Of a stretch of 64,000 nucleotides of DNA, positions 16,636 to 29,213 are shown piece after piece. The stretch covers positions 62,001 to 126,000 of the forward strand of contig NZ_CP094528.1 of the NCBI RefSeq assembly GCF_022811705.1, given 5' to 3'. Positions within the stretch are counted from its first letter, which is position 1; every line of letters starts with the position of its first letter. A model generated the notes under the pieces. That model saw nothing but the letters and a program-made list of their open reading frames with translations. It ran no database searches and was not told where the DNA came from. This DNA comes from Agromyces larvae (GTDB taxonomy: Bacteria; Actinomycetota; Actinomycetes; Actinomycetales; Microbacteriaceae). A program made the translations under genes and the position numbers.

Positions 16636-19059
16636 GTGGTCACCGCCCTGTATCGCCGCTACCGGCCAGAGACGTTCGCCGAGATGATCGGCCAGTCCCA
16701 GGTGACCGAGCCGCTCATGACCGCGCTGCGCACCGACCGGGTGAACCACGCGTACCTCTTCAGCGGTCCGAGAGGCTGCGGCAAGACCACCTCGGCTCGC
16801 ATCCTCGCGCGCTGCCTGAACTGCGTCGAGGGTCCGACCGACTCGCCGTGCGGCACCTGCCCGAGCTGCGTCGAGCTCTCGCGGAGCGGGGGCGGTTCGC
16901 TCGATGTCGTCGAGATCGACGCGGCGAGCCACGGCGGCGTCGACGACGCCCGCGACCTGCGCGAACGGGCGATCTTCGCCCCCGCCCGCGACCGGTACAA
17001 GATCTTCATCATCGACGAGGCGCACATGGTGACCTCGGGCGGGTTCAACGCGCTCCTGAAGATCGTCGAAGAGCCGCCCGAGCACGTGAAGTTCATCTTC
17101 GCCACCACCGAGCCCGACAAGGTGCTCGGCACGATCCGCTCGCGCACGCACCACTACCCGTTCCGGCTGGTGCCGCCCGCGCCCATGCTCGAGTACGTCC
17201 AGCAGCTCTGCGACGACGAGGGCATCGCGGTCGAACCCGGCGTGCTCGCGCTCGTCGTGCGGGCCGGGGGCGGCTCACCGCGCGACACGCTGAGCCTGCT
17301 CGACCAGCTCATGGCCGGTTCCGAGGGCTCGACCATCGACTACGAGCGCGCGGTGGCGCTGCTCGGCTACACGCACGGCGCGCTGCTCGACGAGGTCGTC
17401 GATGCGATCGGCGCGAACGACGCGGCGGCCGCGTTCGCCGCAGCCGACCGGGTGGTGCAGACCGGGCAGGACCCACGTCGCTTCGTCGAGGATCTGCTCG
17501 AACGGCTGCGCGACCTCATCGTGGTCGCCGCGTCGTCGCCCGAGGCCGCCGCGGCGGTGCTGCGCGGCATCCCCGCCGACGAACTCGCGCGCATGGGGTC
17601 GCAGGCGACGCTGTTCGGCGCGGCCGAGCTGTCGCGTGTGGCCGACCTGGTGAGTCAGACCCTGACCGAGATGACGGGCGCGACCTCGCCGCGACTGCAC
17701 CTCGAACTCATGCTCGCCCGCGTGCTCGTGCCCGCGATCGACGACAGCGCTCGCGGAGCCCTCGCCCGTGTCGAGCGGCTCGAGCGTCGGGTCGGCGTCG
17801 ACGGGGCGCCCTCGAGCGCAGCGGGGCGGGTGAGCGACGCGCCGCCGGTGGCGGCTGCGCCACCTGCGCCGGTCGAACCGGTCGCGGTCGCCGGGGCCGA
17901 CGCCGCTCCGCCCGCTGCGACGGCCTCCGACGTGTCGGCACCGGCGTCGAGCGCCCCGACCCCGAGCGCCCCGACCCCGAGCGCCCCGTCCGCGCAGCCC
18001 GGCCCGGCCACGACGCCGCGGCCCGCGCCGGTGGGCCCGGTCACGCTGGCACAGGTTCGCGACGCCTGGCCTGAGGTGCTCGCCCTGCTGCAGCGCACCA
18101 AGCGCTCGGCATGGATGGTGGCCTTCACCGCGCAGGTGCGCGAGTACCGCGACGGCGACGTGCTCGTGCTCGCGTTCCCGAGCGAGGCGGATGTCGCGAG
18201 CTTCCGCGGCTCGCCGGGCAACAGCGTGAGCGAGCTGCTGCGCAATGCGATCGCCGAGGTGCTCGGCGTGCGAGTGAAGTTCATCGCGAAGGCCGAGGGT
18301 CCCGGCGAGCCGGCGGCGGCCGAGGCGTCCGTGGCGCCGCCCGCCGAGCCGGCCGCGTCGGCCCCCGCTGAGACGTCGCCGGCGCCCGCCGCCGCGGAGC
18401 CGGCTTCCGCCGCGTCCGCTGCGTCTTCGACGCGTGCCGAGACCGGCTCGTCGTCCCGCGGGGCGCCCGACGGCGGGGCGCCCGCCGGCGCTCCGGCCGG
18501 CAAGGCTCCTGCCGGTAATGCCCCTGCCGGTGCGGCTTCGGCCGGTAGAGCTCCTGCCGGTGCAGCTTCGGCCGGTGCAGCTCCGGCCGGTGCAACTCCG
18601 GCCGGTGCAACTCCGGCCCGCAGGGCGCCCGCCGGTGCCGCCGCACCCGCTCGCGGCGCCGGCTCGTCGTCGGCCGTCGTGGCGGGCGCCGTCTCGTCGT
18701 GGGCGACCGTCGCGATTCCGACCGACCCGCCCGAGCACGCCGAGCCGATCGGCGCAGGCAGCGGCCCCGTCGCATCCGCGCCGGCGACCGAAGCCGCCAC
18801 GAGCTCGACCGCGACCGCGACCGCCGTGCGCGACGCACCCGATGAGGTGCCGAGCGACGCCGACGCCCCGCCCGAAGACGACGAGCCGCCGTTCGACCCC
18901 GGGCCCCCGCCCGAGGTCGTGATCGACGCGGCGCCCGCGCCCGTCGCCGAGCCGCGCGGCGTGCAGCGCTACGGCGAGGCGGTCGTGCGCGAGGTGCTCG
19001 GCGCCCGGTTCCTCGAAGAGGTCGAGGTGCCCGGCACCGGCTTCGGCGAGCGGAGGTAG
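16636..19059 (+). CDS. dnaX: DNA polymerase III subunit gamma/tau
   Basis: DnaX is the clamp-loader ATPase and replisome organiser. The 807-residue protein opens with [15 protein letters not shown] and has Walker [20 protein letters not shown] cysteine zinc module (CLNC ... CGTCPSC) and Walker B DEAHMV follow, with a tau-like domain after about residue 470. Two long alanine/proline/glycine tracts surround it; the second (18,480-18,640) is a run of near-identical 15-base units coding APAG-like repeats. It starts at GTG with a TAGCAT box six bases upstream, suggesting a leaderless message. recR follows after two bases. Confidence 0.97.
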   Translation: MVTALYRRYRPETFAEMIGQSQVTEPLMTALRTDRVNHAYLFSGPRGCGKTTSARILARCLNCVEGPTDSPCGTCPSCVELSRSGGGSLDVVEIDAASHGGVDDARDLRERAIFAPARDRYKIFIIDEAHMVTSGGFNALLKIVEEPPEHVKFIFATTEPDKVLGTIRSRTHHYPFRLVPPAPMLEYVQQLCDDEGIAVEPGVLALVVRAGGGSPRDTLSLLDQLMAGSEGSTIDYERAVALLGYTHGALLDEVVDAIGANDAAAAFAAADRVVQTGQDPRRFVEDLLERLRDLIVVAASSPEAAAAVLRGIPADELARMGSQATLFGAAELSRVADLVSQTLTEMTGATSPRLHLELMLARVLVPAIDDSARGALARVERLERRVGVDGAPSSAAGRVSDAPPVAAAPPAPVEPVAVAGADAAPPAATASDVSAPASSAPTPSAPTPSAPSAQPGPATTPRPAPVGPVTLAQVRDAWPEVLALLQRTKRSAWMVAFTAQVREYRDGDVLVLAFPSEADVASFRGSPGNSVSELLRNAIAEVLGVRVKFIAKAEGPGEPAAAEASVAPPAEPAASAPAETSPAPAAAEPASAASAASSTRAETGSSSRGAPDGGAPAGAPAGKAPAGNAPAGAASAGRAPAGAASAGAAPAGATPAGATPARRAPAGAAAPARGAGSSSAVVAGAVSSWATVAIPTDPPEHAEPIGAGSGPVASAPATEAATSSTATATAVRDAPDEVPSDADAPPEDDEPPFDPGPPPEVVIDAAPAPVAEPRGVQRYGEAVVREVLGARFLEEVEVPGTGFGERR

Positions 19060-19061
19060 CC

Positions 19062-19658
19062 GTGTACGAGGGCATCGTCCAAGAGCTGATCGACGAACTC
19101 GGCCGGCTGCCGGGCATCGGGCCGAAGTCGGCGCAGCGCATCGCGTTCCACATCGTGCAGACCGAGCACTTCGACGTGACCCGGCTCGCCGAGATCCTGC
19201 TCGAGGTGCGCGACAAGGTGCGCTTCTGCGAGATCTGCGGCAACGTCTCGCAAGAGGTCACCTGCTCGATCTGCCGCGACCCGCGACGCGACCCCACGCT
19301 CATCTGCGTCGTCGAAGAGGCCAAAGACGTGGTGGCGATCGAGCGCACGCGCGAGTTCCGCGGGCTGTACCACGTGCTCGGCGGGGCGATCAGCCCCATC
19401 GACGGCATCGGCCCCGACCAGCTGCGCATCCGCCAGCTCATGCAGCGGCTCGCCGACGGCACGGTGCGCGAGGTCATCATCGCCACCGATCCGAACCTCG
19501 AGGGCGAGGCCACGGCGACGTACCTCAGCCGTATGCTCACCACACTCGAGATCGCGGTGACCCGCCTCGCGTCGGGCCTGCCCGTCGGCGGCGACCTCGA
19601 GTACGCCGACGAGGTGACCCTCGGTCGCGCGTTCGAGGGTCGCCGCGCCGTCGGCTGA
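19062..19658 (+). CDS. recR: Recombination mediator protein RecR
   Basis: RecR acts with RecF and RecO to load RecA at gaps. The 198-residue protein has a helix-hairpin-helix ([13 protein letters not shown]), a C4 zinc finger ([16 protein letters not shown]), and a Toprim core ([32 protein letters not shown]). It starts at GTG two bases after the dnaX stop, so it is translationally linked. The ybaB gene usually found between dnaX and recR in many bacteria is absent here. Confidence 0.97.
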   Translation: MYEGIVQELIDELGRLPGIGPKSAQRIAFHIVQTEHFDVTRLAEILLEVRDKVRFCEICGNVSQEVTCSICRDPRRDPTLICVVEEAKDVVAIERTREFRGLYHVLGGAISPIDGIGPDQLRIRQLMQRLADGTVREVIIATDPNLEGEATATYLSRMLTTLEIAVTRLASGLPVGGDLEYADEVTLGRAFEGRRAVG

Positions 19659-19700
19659 CCCGACCCCCTGCGAGTCGGCCGGGCGCGTCTCGAACCCCTC

Positions 19701-19757
19701 GTTCGGACGCGTTTCGGCGTGTCCACCCGCGACGCGGGCGCCGAAACGCGTCCGAAC
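19701..19757. terminator. Long perfect hairpin after recR
   Basis: Perfect 19-base arms (19,701-19,719 and 19,739-19,757) surround a 19-base loop, 42 bases beyond the recR stop. The arms are rich in CG and AAACG, with no T-tract. It is probably a transcription end or transcript-stabilising structure for dnaX-recR. Confidence 0.75.
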
Positions 19758-19832
19758 GGCGGAGAGAGGACTGCGCGCGCGGCTTCTCCGCCGGGCCTTG
19801 ACGCGGATGCTCCGCCCGGGTGGACTGGGCGC

Positions 19833-20192
19833 ATGCCGAGCAGAGCCGCCGAATGGGTCGCAGGGTACATCCGCGCGTGGGAGACGAACGATCCGGCCGA
19901 CATCGCCGCGCTCTTCAGCGACGACGCCGTCTACCTCACCGCTCCGGACGCCAAGGCCCGGCGCGGGCGCGACGAGATCGTGGCCGGATGGCTCGAGGAT
20001 CGCGACGAGTCGGGGACGTGGGCGTTCGACTGGAGGATCCTGCACGAGACGCTCGAACTGGCGCTCATCCAGGGGCGCACCGAGTACCCGGCGGATCGCG
20101 ACTACCTGAACCTGTGGATCATCCGATTCGGCGACGACGGTCGTGCGCGCGAGTACACCGAGTGGTACATGCCGAGGCCGCACGGCGCCTGA
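19833..20192 (+). CDS. SnoaL-like nuclear-transport-factor-2 fold protein
   Basis: The 119-residue protein starts [31 protein letters not shown] and ends with a conserved-looking EYTEWYM strand. This is the typical pattern of SnoaL-like NTF2-fold proteins, a family that includes small hydrolases, isomerases and binding proteins. The ATG at 19833 begins where the fold begins; a longer in-frame start exists at 19719 but would run through the recR hairpin and low-complexity residues. No neighbour hints at a substrate. Confidence 0.78.
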   Translation: MPSRAAEWVAGYIRAWETNDPADIAALFSDDAVYLTAPDAKARRGRDEIVAGWLEDRDESGTWAFDWRILHETLELALIQGRTEYPADRDYLNLWIIRFGDDGRAREYTEWYMPRPHGA

Positions 20193-20220
20193 GCCGCGGC
20201 GCCCGCCCGGGGCATCCGTC

Positions 20221-20712
20221 TCAGCGGAGCACCTCGACGAGCACGATCCACGCGTGCAGCACGGCCGAGCCGATCGCGAGGATCGACGCGGCCGCGAGGC
20301 ATCCGAGCGCCGCTGCCGGAGACCCCGCGAACACGAGTACCGCGCCCAACAGGAAGAGCGTCACCGGCAGCCAGCCCACGGCCGCCTTCGCCCAGCGCGG
20401 GCCGAACTCCCCGCCCTGCGCGTAGATCAGCCGCGTCGCGCGGTACTCGAACACCGCCGCCAGAAGGCCCGCGAACAGCACTTCGACTCCGTAGGCCACG
20501 ACGGGCTGGTCGGGCACGAGTCCGACGGCCGTCACGATGATCGCCGCCATCAGCGCGGCGAGCGCCGCCGCCGCACGGGCGGGCAGCGACGGCGCCTTCA
20601 TGATCTCGGCGATGTTCACCGACATCGCGACGATGACCAGGCCCGCGAGCGCGGCCGTCGCGCCCAGCATCGCGACGTTGAACTCGCTCCACGCGTCGGT
20701 GAGCTCCCCCAT
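20221..20712 (-). CDS. Hypothetical four-helix membrane protein
   Basis: The 163-residue protein has four or five predicted membrane helices ([48 protein letters not shown] and [16 protein letters not shown]). It has no recognised motif apart from a short amphipathic [12 protein letters not shown]-terminus, which recalls uncharacterised modular membrane proteins of Actinobacteria. It is divergent from ask. Confidence 0.75.
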   Translation of the reverse strand: MGELTDAWSEFNVAMLGATAALAGLVIVAMSVNIAEIMKAPSLPARAAAALAALMAAIIVTAVGLVPDQPVVAYGVEVLFAGLLAAVFEYRATRLIYAQGGEFGPRWAKAAVGWLPVTLFLLGAVLVFAGSPAAALGCLAAASILAIGSAVLHAWIVLVEVLR

Positions 20713-20782
20713 GCGGGCATGCTATCGGCGCGGTGCGCGGGCGGGCGATGTCACATGGCGGAGGGGGTATGCCGGGCCGCCG

Positions 20783-20788
20783 TAAGAT
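20783..20788 (+). promoter_or_regulatory. Candidate -10 box of ask
   Basis: A TAAGAT hexamer lies 80 bases before the ask start. This would give a leader of about 70 bases and is the best -10 match in the gap. No clear -35 is seen. Confidence 0.4.
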
Positions 20789-20868
20789 GGTGCCGCGGCG
20801 CCGCCTCGTGGCATCCGATTGCCCGTGGCATCCGTCCCTCGCCGCGAATCCAGTCCCCAGGAGACCAC

Positions 20869-23309
<2,441 letters not shown>

Positions 23310-23345
23310 GCTCACGCCCGCCGTTCGGGCATTCCGCGGTGTGCG

Positions 23346-23407
23346 GGACATTTCGCCGTTCGGAGGACGCGAGGGCGCCCCTGCGTCCTACGAACGGCGG
23401 AATGTCC
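23346..23407. terminator. Bidirectional hairpin between asd and ridA
   Basis: Seventeen-base arms (23,346-23,362 and 23,391-23,407) pair with a single G-T mismatch and enclose a second seven-base stem (AGGACGC/GCGTCCT). The structure reaches the ridA stop codon and follows the asd stop by 36 bases, so it can end transcription from both sides. Confidence 0.75.
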
Positions 23408-23799
23408 TACAGACCGGTCGGCTGCGGCAGGGCCGCGACGACGTCGATCTCGACGAGGATGTTCGCCAGCCGCGACCCCACCGTCGTGCGCACGGGGAAC
23501 GGTTCGCTGAAGAACTCGGCGTAGGCGGTGTTGTACTCGGCGAAGTCGGCGAGGTCTTCGAGGTGCGCGGTGACCTTCACGACGTCGTCGAACGTGAGGT
23601 CGTGCTCGGCGAGCACCGCGCCGATGTTGCGCAGCACCTGCCGGGTCTGCTCGGCGACTCCGCCCTCGACGACCTGCCCGGTGGCCGGGTCTTGCGGCCC
23701 GAATCCGGCGGTGAACAGGAATCCGTTCGCGACGACGCCGTGGCTGTACGGCCCGGCGGGCTTCGGTGCGTTCGAGAGGGTGACGGCGGTCTTCGGCAT
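23407..23799 (-). CDS. ridA: RidA-family enamine/imine deaminase
   Basis: RidA hydrolyses reactive enamines made by PLP enzymes. The 130-residue protein has SNAPKPAGPYSHGVVANGFLF at the N-terminus, and VVKVTAHLEDLADFAEYN. FPVRTTVG with the key arginine follows, and the end is LVEIDVVAAL. It lies directly downstream of a PLP-type D-amino-acid deaminase and a deacylase on the same strand, which fits clearing imines released there. Confidence 0.9.
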   Translation of the reverse strand: MPKTAVTLSNAPKPAGPYSHGVVANGFLFTAGFGPQDPATGQVVEGGVAEQTRQVLRNIGAVLAEHDLTFDDVVKVTAHLEDLADFAEYNTAYAEFFSEPFPVRTTVGSRLANILVEIDVVAALPQPTGL

Positions 23800-23877
23800 T
23801 TCGCGGCTCCTTGCTGTGCGATGCGCGGTGGGGCGGGTTCCTGAACAGGCTAGAGGTTGCGTCGGCGGCGGGGCGCG

Positions 23878-25443
23878 TCAGCGACGGTGACGGATGCCGC
23901 GACCGGGCGTCGCTCCGGTCAGCTCGCCGTGGCGCAGCACGGGGACCCCGGCCACGAGCACGTCGTCGATGCCGTCGGCGACCGCGAGCGGATGCTCGTA
24001 CGTGGCCCGGTCGGCGATGCGGTCGGGGTCGACGAGGGCGAGGTCGGCGACGGCGCCGACGCGCACGCGCCCGCGGTCGCCGAGGCCGAAGCGGTCGACG
24101 GCGCGGGTCGAGCACAGCGCCGCGGCACCGCCCCAGCCGAGCTCGTCGACGAGCAGGCCCGGATACCGGGCGAACGTCCCGCGGGCGCGGGGGTGCGGAT
24201 GCTTCCCCACCCAGATGCCGTCCGATCCGCCGATCGCGGCGGGGTGCGCGAGGATCCGCGCGAGGTGGGTGTCGGAGCGGTCGGAGCGCACGGCCATGAC
24301 GACGTTCACCTCGAGCCGGGCGGCGGCGAGCACGTCGAGCACAAGCTCGGCGGGCGTCGTGCCGGCGCGCCCGGCCGCGGCGGCGATCGTGCGCCCGTGC
24401 GCCCAGTCGTACGCGGGTGCGGCGATGTGCCCGAAGGTGAGCATCGACGGCCAGTCGGGCCCGAGGCTCGGGTATTCGACGACGCTCGGGAACCATTCGT
24501 CGAGCAGTCGCGCCCGCACGACCGGGTCGGCGATCGCCGCGACCACCTCGCCGGTCGGGCGCACCGAGAGGTCGGGCGGCAGCAGCGGCATCGACAGCAG
24601 CGAGCAGCCGCGCGTGTACGGGTACGCGTCGAACGTGGCATCCACCCCGTCGTCGCGCAGGGCGTCCATCAGCCCGGTGACGATCTCGGGCTCGGCGTGG
24701 AAGTGCGACACGTGCACCGCCGCACCCGAGCCGCGCGCGATCGCCGCGAGCTCGGCGACGCCCTCGGCGGACCCCGATTCGTAGCCGCCGCGCAGGTGCG
24801 AGGCCACGACGCCCCCGACGGCGGCGACCTCGCGCGCCAGTTCGGTCATCTCGTCGGTCGAGGCGAATCGCCCGGGCACGTAGTCGAGCCCCGTCGAGAG
24901 CCCCACCGCGCCGTCGGCGAGCCCGTCGGCCACGAGCCGGCGCATCGCGGCGAGCTCGCGCGGCCCCGCGGCATCCGTGGATCGCCCCATCACCTCGAAG
25001 CGCACCGTGCCCGCCGGAACCAGGTACGCGCCGTTCACCGGCGACGCACCGTCGAGCGCGGCGAGGAGTTCGCCCACGCCGCCGCCCGGGTAGCCGGGGT
25101 GCGGCCCGTCGATCGCGGCGAAGTACTCGCTCGCGTAGCCGCCGTCGCCGGGCGCGACGCCGACGCCGTCCTGCCCGCCGATGACGGTGGTGATGCCCTG
25201 GCGCAGCAGCCCGAGCTGCACGTCGGGGTCGCCGAGGCGACCGAGCGCGTGCGAGTGCGCATCGACGAAGCCGGGCACGAGCATCCGCCCGCCGCCGTCG
25301 ATGCGGACGTCGACGGCCCGGTCGGATGCCTCGCCGCGCGCCGTGACCGCCGCGATGCGCCCGTCGTCGACGACGACGTCGACGGGGTCGGATGCGGATG
25401 CCTCGCCGTCGACCGCCACGACCCCGGCGATGAGCACGCGCAT
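23878..25443 (-). CDS. N-acyl-D-amino-acid deacylase family amidohydrolase
   Basis: The 521-residue protein is a cytoplasmic metal-dependent amidohydrolase. It has VPGFVDAHSHA (metal HxH), LSTGLDYVPGRFAST, VASHLRGG, HVSHFHAEPE, DAYPYTRGCSLL and GSDGIWVGKHPHPRARGTFARY, all typical of the D-aminoacylase/dihydroorotase-like group. It would free a D-amino acid from an N-acyl derivative. Its ATG shares a base with the stop of the upstream deaminase gene, so the pair is translationally coupled. The product is then a likely substrate for that deaminase. The exact acyl and amino acid are unknown. Confidence 0.9.
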   Translation of the reverse strand: MRVLIAGVVAVDGEASASDPVDVVVDDGRIAAVTARGEASDRAVDVRIDGGGRMLVPGFVDAHSHALGRLGDPDVQLGLLRQGITTVIGGQDGVGVAPGDGGYASEYFAAIDGPHPGYPGGGVGELLAALDGASPVNGAYLVPAGTVRFEVMGRSTDAAGPRELAAMRRLVADGLADGAVGLSTGLDYVPGRFASTDEMTELAREVAAVGGVVASHLRGGYESGSAEGVAELAAIARGSGAAVHVSHFHAEPEIVTGLMDALRDDGVDATFDAYPYTRGCSLLSMPLLPPDLSVRPTGEVVAAIADPVVRARLLDEWFPSVVEYPSLGPDWPSMLTFGHIAAPAYDWAHGRTIAAAAGRAGTTPAELVLDVLAAARLEVNVVMAVRSDRSDTHLARILAHPAAIGGSDGIWVGKHPHPRARGTFARYPGLLVDELGWGGAAALCSTRAVDRFGLGDRGRVRVGAVADLALVDPDRIADRATYEHPLAVADGIDDVLVAGVPVLRHGELTGATPGRGIRHRR

Positions 25444-26687
25444 CAGAAGAACGTCCGCACGAGCGCGACGACCCGGTCGCTGCCGAACCGCTCGACGACG
25501 GGGATGAGTCGGCGCTTGTCGAACGCGGTGCACGGGTGCGAGAGCCCGAGCTCGACGACGTCGCCGACGGCGACGTCGAGCGCGCCCGTCGCGTCGCGCG
25601 CGCCGGAGGCGGCGCGGAGGAATGTGTGCTGGTCGTTCAACGCGGTCGCGGAGGCTCCGGCGAGCGTCAGCGGCACGGGCAGCCCCTCGTCGTACGGGAA
25701 GTCGCGCTTGCCGCCGTCGAGCAGCGCAAGCCCGGGCTCGGGGTGCGAGACGACCCGCGCGAGGCCGCGCATGGCGGGCGTGAGCCGGTCGTCGATGGGC
25801 GAGATGCCGCGGTAGAAGCCCTCGTCGTGCACGAGCGAGGCACCCGAACGCAGCACGCGCCGGGTGCCGGGCGTCTGCGCGGCGGGCGCTGCGAACGCCT
25901 CGGCGACGAAGTCGAGGTAGGCGCTGCCGCCCGCGGTGAGCAGCAGGTCGCCGTCGGCGAGGCCGGCGATCGTCTCGTGCAGTCGCACCAGGTCGGCGAG
26001 GTAGCCGCGCACGGCGGCGACCGCGCCGGTCGACCGGTCGTGTCCGAGCGCCCCCTCGTAGCCGGCGGTGCCGGCGAGCCGCAGCACGGGCGACGCAGCG
26101 ATGCGTTCGGCGAGGCGCCGCGCCTCGTCGAGGGTGCGTGCGCCCGTGCGTCCGCCGGGGGCGCCGAGCTCGACGAGCACGTCGATCGGCCGCGGCAGGT
26201 CGCCGAGCCCGCCGAGGCCTGTCTCCATCGCGTCGACGGTGTCGATCGAGTCGGCCCAGACCCGCAGTTCGAAGCCGGGATCGGCCAGTTCCGCGGCCGC
26301 CCAGGCGAGCGCGGCCGGTGCGACGAGCGCGTTCGCGAGCATGACGGATGCCACGCCGAACGCGCGGGCGGTGCGCACCTGCCCGGGCGTGGCGAGGGTG
26401 AGCCCCGTCGCACCGGCATCGAGCTGCAGCCGCCACAGTGCGGGCGCCATGGTGGTCTTGCCGTGCGGCATGAGCTCGAGGCCGCGCTCGTCGCACCACG
26501 ACTGGATGGCCCGCGCGTTCGCGCGGAGCGCGGCGTCGTCGAGCACGAGCAGCGGGGTCCAGAATTCGTCGAGCGTCGGTTCGGTGTCGAGGAACTCGCC
26601 GACGGTGAGGCCCGCGGCGCGAGCCGGCAGGCCGGTATCGGCCGGGCTGATGCGGATGTCGTCGAGGTCGGCCACGGATAGCGGCAC
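25443..26687 (-). CDS. PLP-dependent D-serine/D-threonine deaminase-like enzyme
   Basis: The 414-residue protein has the alanine-racemase-type barrel, with the PLP lysine in LMPHGKTTMAP near residue 80. The C-terminal metal site HPCTAFDKRR (HxC) is that of the D-threonine aldolase/eukaryotic-type D-serine dehydratase family. The GTG at 26687 follows GGAGGGAGACC; earlier in-frame codons lack a ribosome site. It is the first gene of the operon with the D-aminoacylase. The combined role would be use of N-acyl-D-amino acids; deaminase versus aldolase cannot be decided here. Confidence 0.85.
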   Translation of the reverse strand: MPLSVADLDDIRISPADTGLPARAAGLTVGEFLDTEPTLDEFWTPLLVLDDAALRANARAIQSWCDERGLELMPHGKTTMAPALWRLQLDAGATGLTLATPGQVRTARAFGVASVMLANALVAPAALAWAAAELADPGFELRVWADSIDTVDAMETGLGGLGDLPRPIDVLVELGAPGGRTGARTLDEARRLAERIAASPVLRLAGTAGYEGALGHDRSTGAVAAVRGYLADLVRLHETIAGLADGDLLLTAGGSAYLDFVAEAFAAPAAQTPGTRRVLRSGASLVHDEGFYRGISPIDDRLTPAMRGLARVVSHPEPGLALLDGGKRDFPYDEGLPVPLTLAGASATALNDQHTFLRAASGARDATGALDVAVGDVVELGLSHPCTAFDKRRLIPVVERFGSDRVVALVRTFF

Positions 26688-26845
26688 GGCGGTCTCCCTC
26701 CGGCGCGACGGGCGCCGATCGCGGCGGTCCGGCATCCGCACGGCCGGATGCCACGGTCAGTGTACGCGGCGGAGCATCCGGGCCGATGCGGTCGCCCGCT
26801 ACCGCAGGAGGTGCCCCGCGGTCAAGGGCGCCGCCCGAGCCGACA

Positions 26846-26851
26846 TAGACT
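26846..26851 (+). promoter_or_regulatory. -10 box of mqo (leaderless type)
   Basis: TAGACT lies seven bases before the GTG start of mqo, and no ribosome site is present between them. Transcription would begin at or next to the start codon. Confidence 0.6.
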
Positions 26852-26858
26852 GGAAGTC

Positions 26859-28337
26859 GTGCATTCAGAGGAAACCGTCGACGTCGTGCTGATCGGCGGG
26901 GGCATCATGAGCGCCACGCTCGGCTCCCTGCTCTCGCGTTTGCAGCCCGATTGGAGCATCCGGGTCTACGAGCGACTCGGCGAGGTCGCGCAGGAGTCCT
27001 CGAACGCCTGGAACAACGCGGGCACCGGCCACGCCGCCCTCTGCGAGCTCAACTACATGCCCGAGGGCAAGGACGGCTCGGTCGACCCGGCCAAGGCCGT
27101 CTCGATCAACGAGCAGTTCCAGATCAGCCGCCAGTACTGGGCCCACCTCGTCTCGACCGGTGCGCTGCCCGAGCCGAACCGGTTCATCAACTCGACGCCG
27201 CACATGACGTTCGTGCACGGCGCGAAGAACATCGAGTACCTGCGCAAGCGCGTCGACGCGCTGAAGGACCAGCCGCTGTTCCCCGGGCTCGAGTACACCG
27301 AACGCCAGGACGAGATCGCCGAGTGGACCCCGCTGCTCGCCAAGAAGCGCAACCCGAAGCAGAAGGTCGCCGCGACCCGCATCGCCGCGGGCACCGACGT
27401 CGACTTCGGCGCGCTCACCCGGTTCCTGTTCGACGACCTGAAGGCGCGCGGCGGTGAGGTCGTCACCGACACCCAGGTCACCTGGCTGAAGCGCCAGAAG
27501 GACGGCGCCTGGAAGCTGAAGCTGCGCCGACTCGTGGGTAACACGCCCGCCGAGGTGCGCGCCCGGTTCGTGTTCGTCGGCGCCGGCGGCGGGGCGCTCG
27601 CGCTGCTGCAGCACTCGGGCATCCCCGAGATCAAGGGGTTCGGCGGGTTCCCCATCTCGGGGCAGTTCCTGCGCACCACCAACCCGAAGCTCGTCGCCCA
27701 GCACCGGGCCAAGGTGTACGGCAAGGCCGCCGTCGGCGCGCCGCCGATGTCGGTGCCGCACCTCGACACCCGCGTCGTCGACGGCGAGACCGCCCTGCTG
27801 TTCGGCCCGTACGCCGGGTTCACGCCGAAGTTCCTGAAGCGCAGCACCTGGTTCGACCTGCCGTTCTCGGTGCGCGCGCACAACCTCGGCGTCATGCTGC
27901 AGGTGGCGTTCCGCAACTTCGACCTCGTGAAGTACCTGGTCGGCGAGCTGATGGCCACGCGTGAGAAGAAGCTCGACGCGCTGCGCCAGTTCATGCCCAC
28001 CGCCAAGCGCGAAGACTGGGAGCTGATCACCGCCGGCCAGCGGGTGCAGGTGATGAAGCGCGACGGCGACAAGGGCGGCGTGCTGCAGTTCGGCACCGAG
28101 GTGATCACGGGCGCCGACGGCACCATCGCGGGCCTGCTCGGCGCCTCGCCGGGCGCGTCGACTGCGGCGCCGATCATGCTCGACGTGCTGCAGCGCTGTT
28201 TCCCCGACCGGTTCGCCGACTGGGAGCCGACGCTGCGCGAGATGATCCCCTCCTACGGCACGAAGCTGTCCGACGACCCGAAGGCGGCGGCGGCGTCGCT
28301 CGCCGAGACCGCCCGCGTGCTGCAGCTGCAGGCCTGA
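26859..28337 (+). CDS. mqo: Malate:quinone oxidoreductase
   Basis: Mqo is the peripheral membrane flavoprotein that oxidises malate and passes electrons to menaquinone. The 492-residue protein has VDVVLIGGGIMSATLGSLL (FAD loop), NAWNNAGTGHAALCELNY, INSTPHMTFVHG, GGFPISGQFLRTTNP, LFGPYAGFTPKFLK and GLLGASPGASTAAPIM, all diagnostic of the family. It starts at GTG; the FAD loop then lies at residue 10, as expected. The region upstream is shared with the divergent deaminase operon. Confidence 0.96.
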   Translation: MHSEETVDVVLIGGGIMSATLGSLLSRLQPDWSIRVYERLGEVAQESSNAWNNAGTGHAALCELNYMPEGKDGSVDPAKAVSINEQFQISRQYWAHLVSTGALPEPNRFINSTPHMTFVHGAKNIEYLRKRVDALKDQPLFPGLEYTERQDEIAEWTPLLAKKRNPKQKVAATRIAAGTDVDFGALTRFLFDDLKARGGEVVTDTQVTWLKRQKDGAWKLKLRRLVGNTPAEVRARFVFVGAGGGALALLQHSGIPEIKGFGGFPISGQFLRTTNPKLVAQHRAKVYGKAAVGAPPMSVPHLDTRVVDGETALLFGPYAGFTPKFLKRSTWFDLPFSVRAHNLGVMLQVAFRNFDLVKYLVGELMATREKKLDALRQFMPTAKREDWELITAGQRVQVMKRDGDKGGVLQFGTEVITGADGTIAGLLGASPGASTAAPIMLDVLQRCFPDRFADWEPTLREMIPSYGTKLSDDPKAAAASLAETARVLQLQA

Positions 28338-28421
28338 GACGACCCTCGCGGTCGGAGTGCGTCGCACTCGAACGCATCTGCCTGATGCCGCCGCGCTGAG
28401 CCGGGGCTACACTCCTCGTCC

Positions 28422-29132
28422 ATGGACATGCTGACGGGGGATCGGATCGCTGCGGCCGGCCTGGCCGACTGGCGCAAGCTGGGCCAGGGGGTGCACGCCC
28501 GCTACCTGGTCGACGGCTTCTCGACCGCGGCACGCTTCGTCGTCGCGGTGGGCGAGGCGGGCGATGCGCTCGGTCACCACCCGCGCGTATCGATCGGCAC
28601 CGGGCACGTCGATCTCGAGGCGGTCAGCGACGACGCGATCTACCGCGACGACGACGGCACCGAGTACGTCGTGGAATGGGTGACGCAGCAGGACGTCGAC
28701 CTCGCGCGACGGATCACCGAGATCGCCGCCGAGCTCGGGCTCGTCGCCGACCCGGCATCGGTCAGCGAGATCGAGCTCGGCCTCGACACGGCCCGCTCGG
28801 CGACCGTCGCGCCCGTGTGGGCCGCCCTGCTCACCGGCGACGCCTCGTCGCAGGGCCGCGGAACCCCGAGCGACGAGATCCGCGACGCCACCGGGAGGGT
28901 GCCGAACCTGTGGTTCGGCGACGGCGACGACCGGGAGGCTTCCCGTCAGCGGTTCCACCTCGAGGTCTACGTGGCGCCCGACGTCGCCGAGCAGCGGATC
29001 GCCGCCGCGCTCGCCGCCGGCGGTACCGTCGTCGACGACCGCGAGGCGCCCGGGCTCACGGTGATCGCCGACCAGGACGGCAACGAGGGCGTCGTCTGCG
29101 TCGACGTGTCCGCGGCGCCGCCGGTCGAGTAG
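28422..29132 (+). CDS. Fusion of pterin-carbinolamine dehydratase-like and VOC domains
   Basis: The protein has 236 residues. The N-terminal 105 resemble 4a-hydroxytetrahydrobiopterin dehydratase (GFSTAARFVVAVGEAGDALGHHPRV, then VDLARRITEIAAELG), with the HHP active-site pair retained. Residues 130-236 are a glyoxalase/VOC-like module (FHLEVYVAPDVAEQRIAAALAAGG). Such fusions are common in Actinobacteria and have no proven substrate. A TACACT box eight bases before the ATG suggests a leaderless message. It stands alone between mqo and the ABC-F gene. Confidence 0.8.
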   Translation: MDMLTGDRIAAAGLADWRKLGQGVHARYLVDGFSTAARFVVAVGEAGDALGHHPRVSIGTGHVDLEAVSDDAIYRDDDGTEYVVEWVTQQDVDLARRITEIAAELGLVADPASVSEIELGLDTARSATVAPVWAALLTGDASSQGRGTPSDEIRDATGRVPNLWFGDGDDREASRQRFHLEVYVAPDVAEQRIAAALAAGGTVVDDREAPGLTVIADQDGNEGVVCVDVSAAPPVE

Positions 29133-29213
29133 CGCCGCCGCGGAGCACGCGTCTCGACCGGCGGATGGAGCGTCCTCCCAGCGAACCCCCTGGTGCGATC
29201 GGATGCCTCGTGC

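Noticed and set aside
18480..18640. Regular 15-base repeats in dnaX as a CRISPR-like array
   Set aside because: The units are in frame, have no unique spacers and code for a proline/alanine-rich linker.
23857..25815. Rightward 650-codon frame opposite the D-aminoacylase
   Set aside because: It mirrors the real gene's codon positions and has no recognisable domain.
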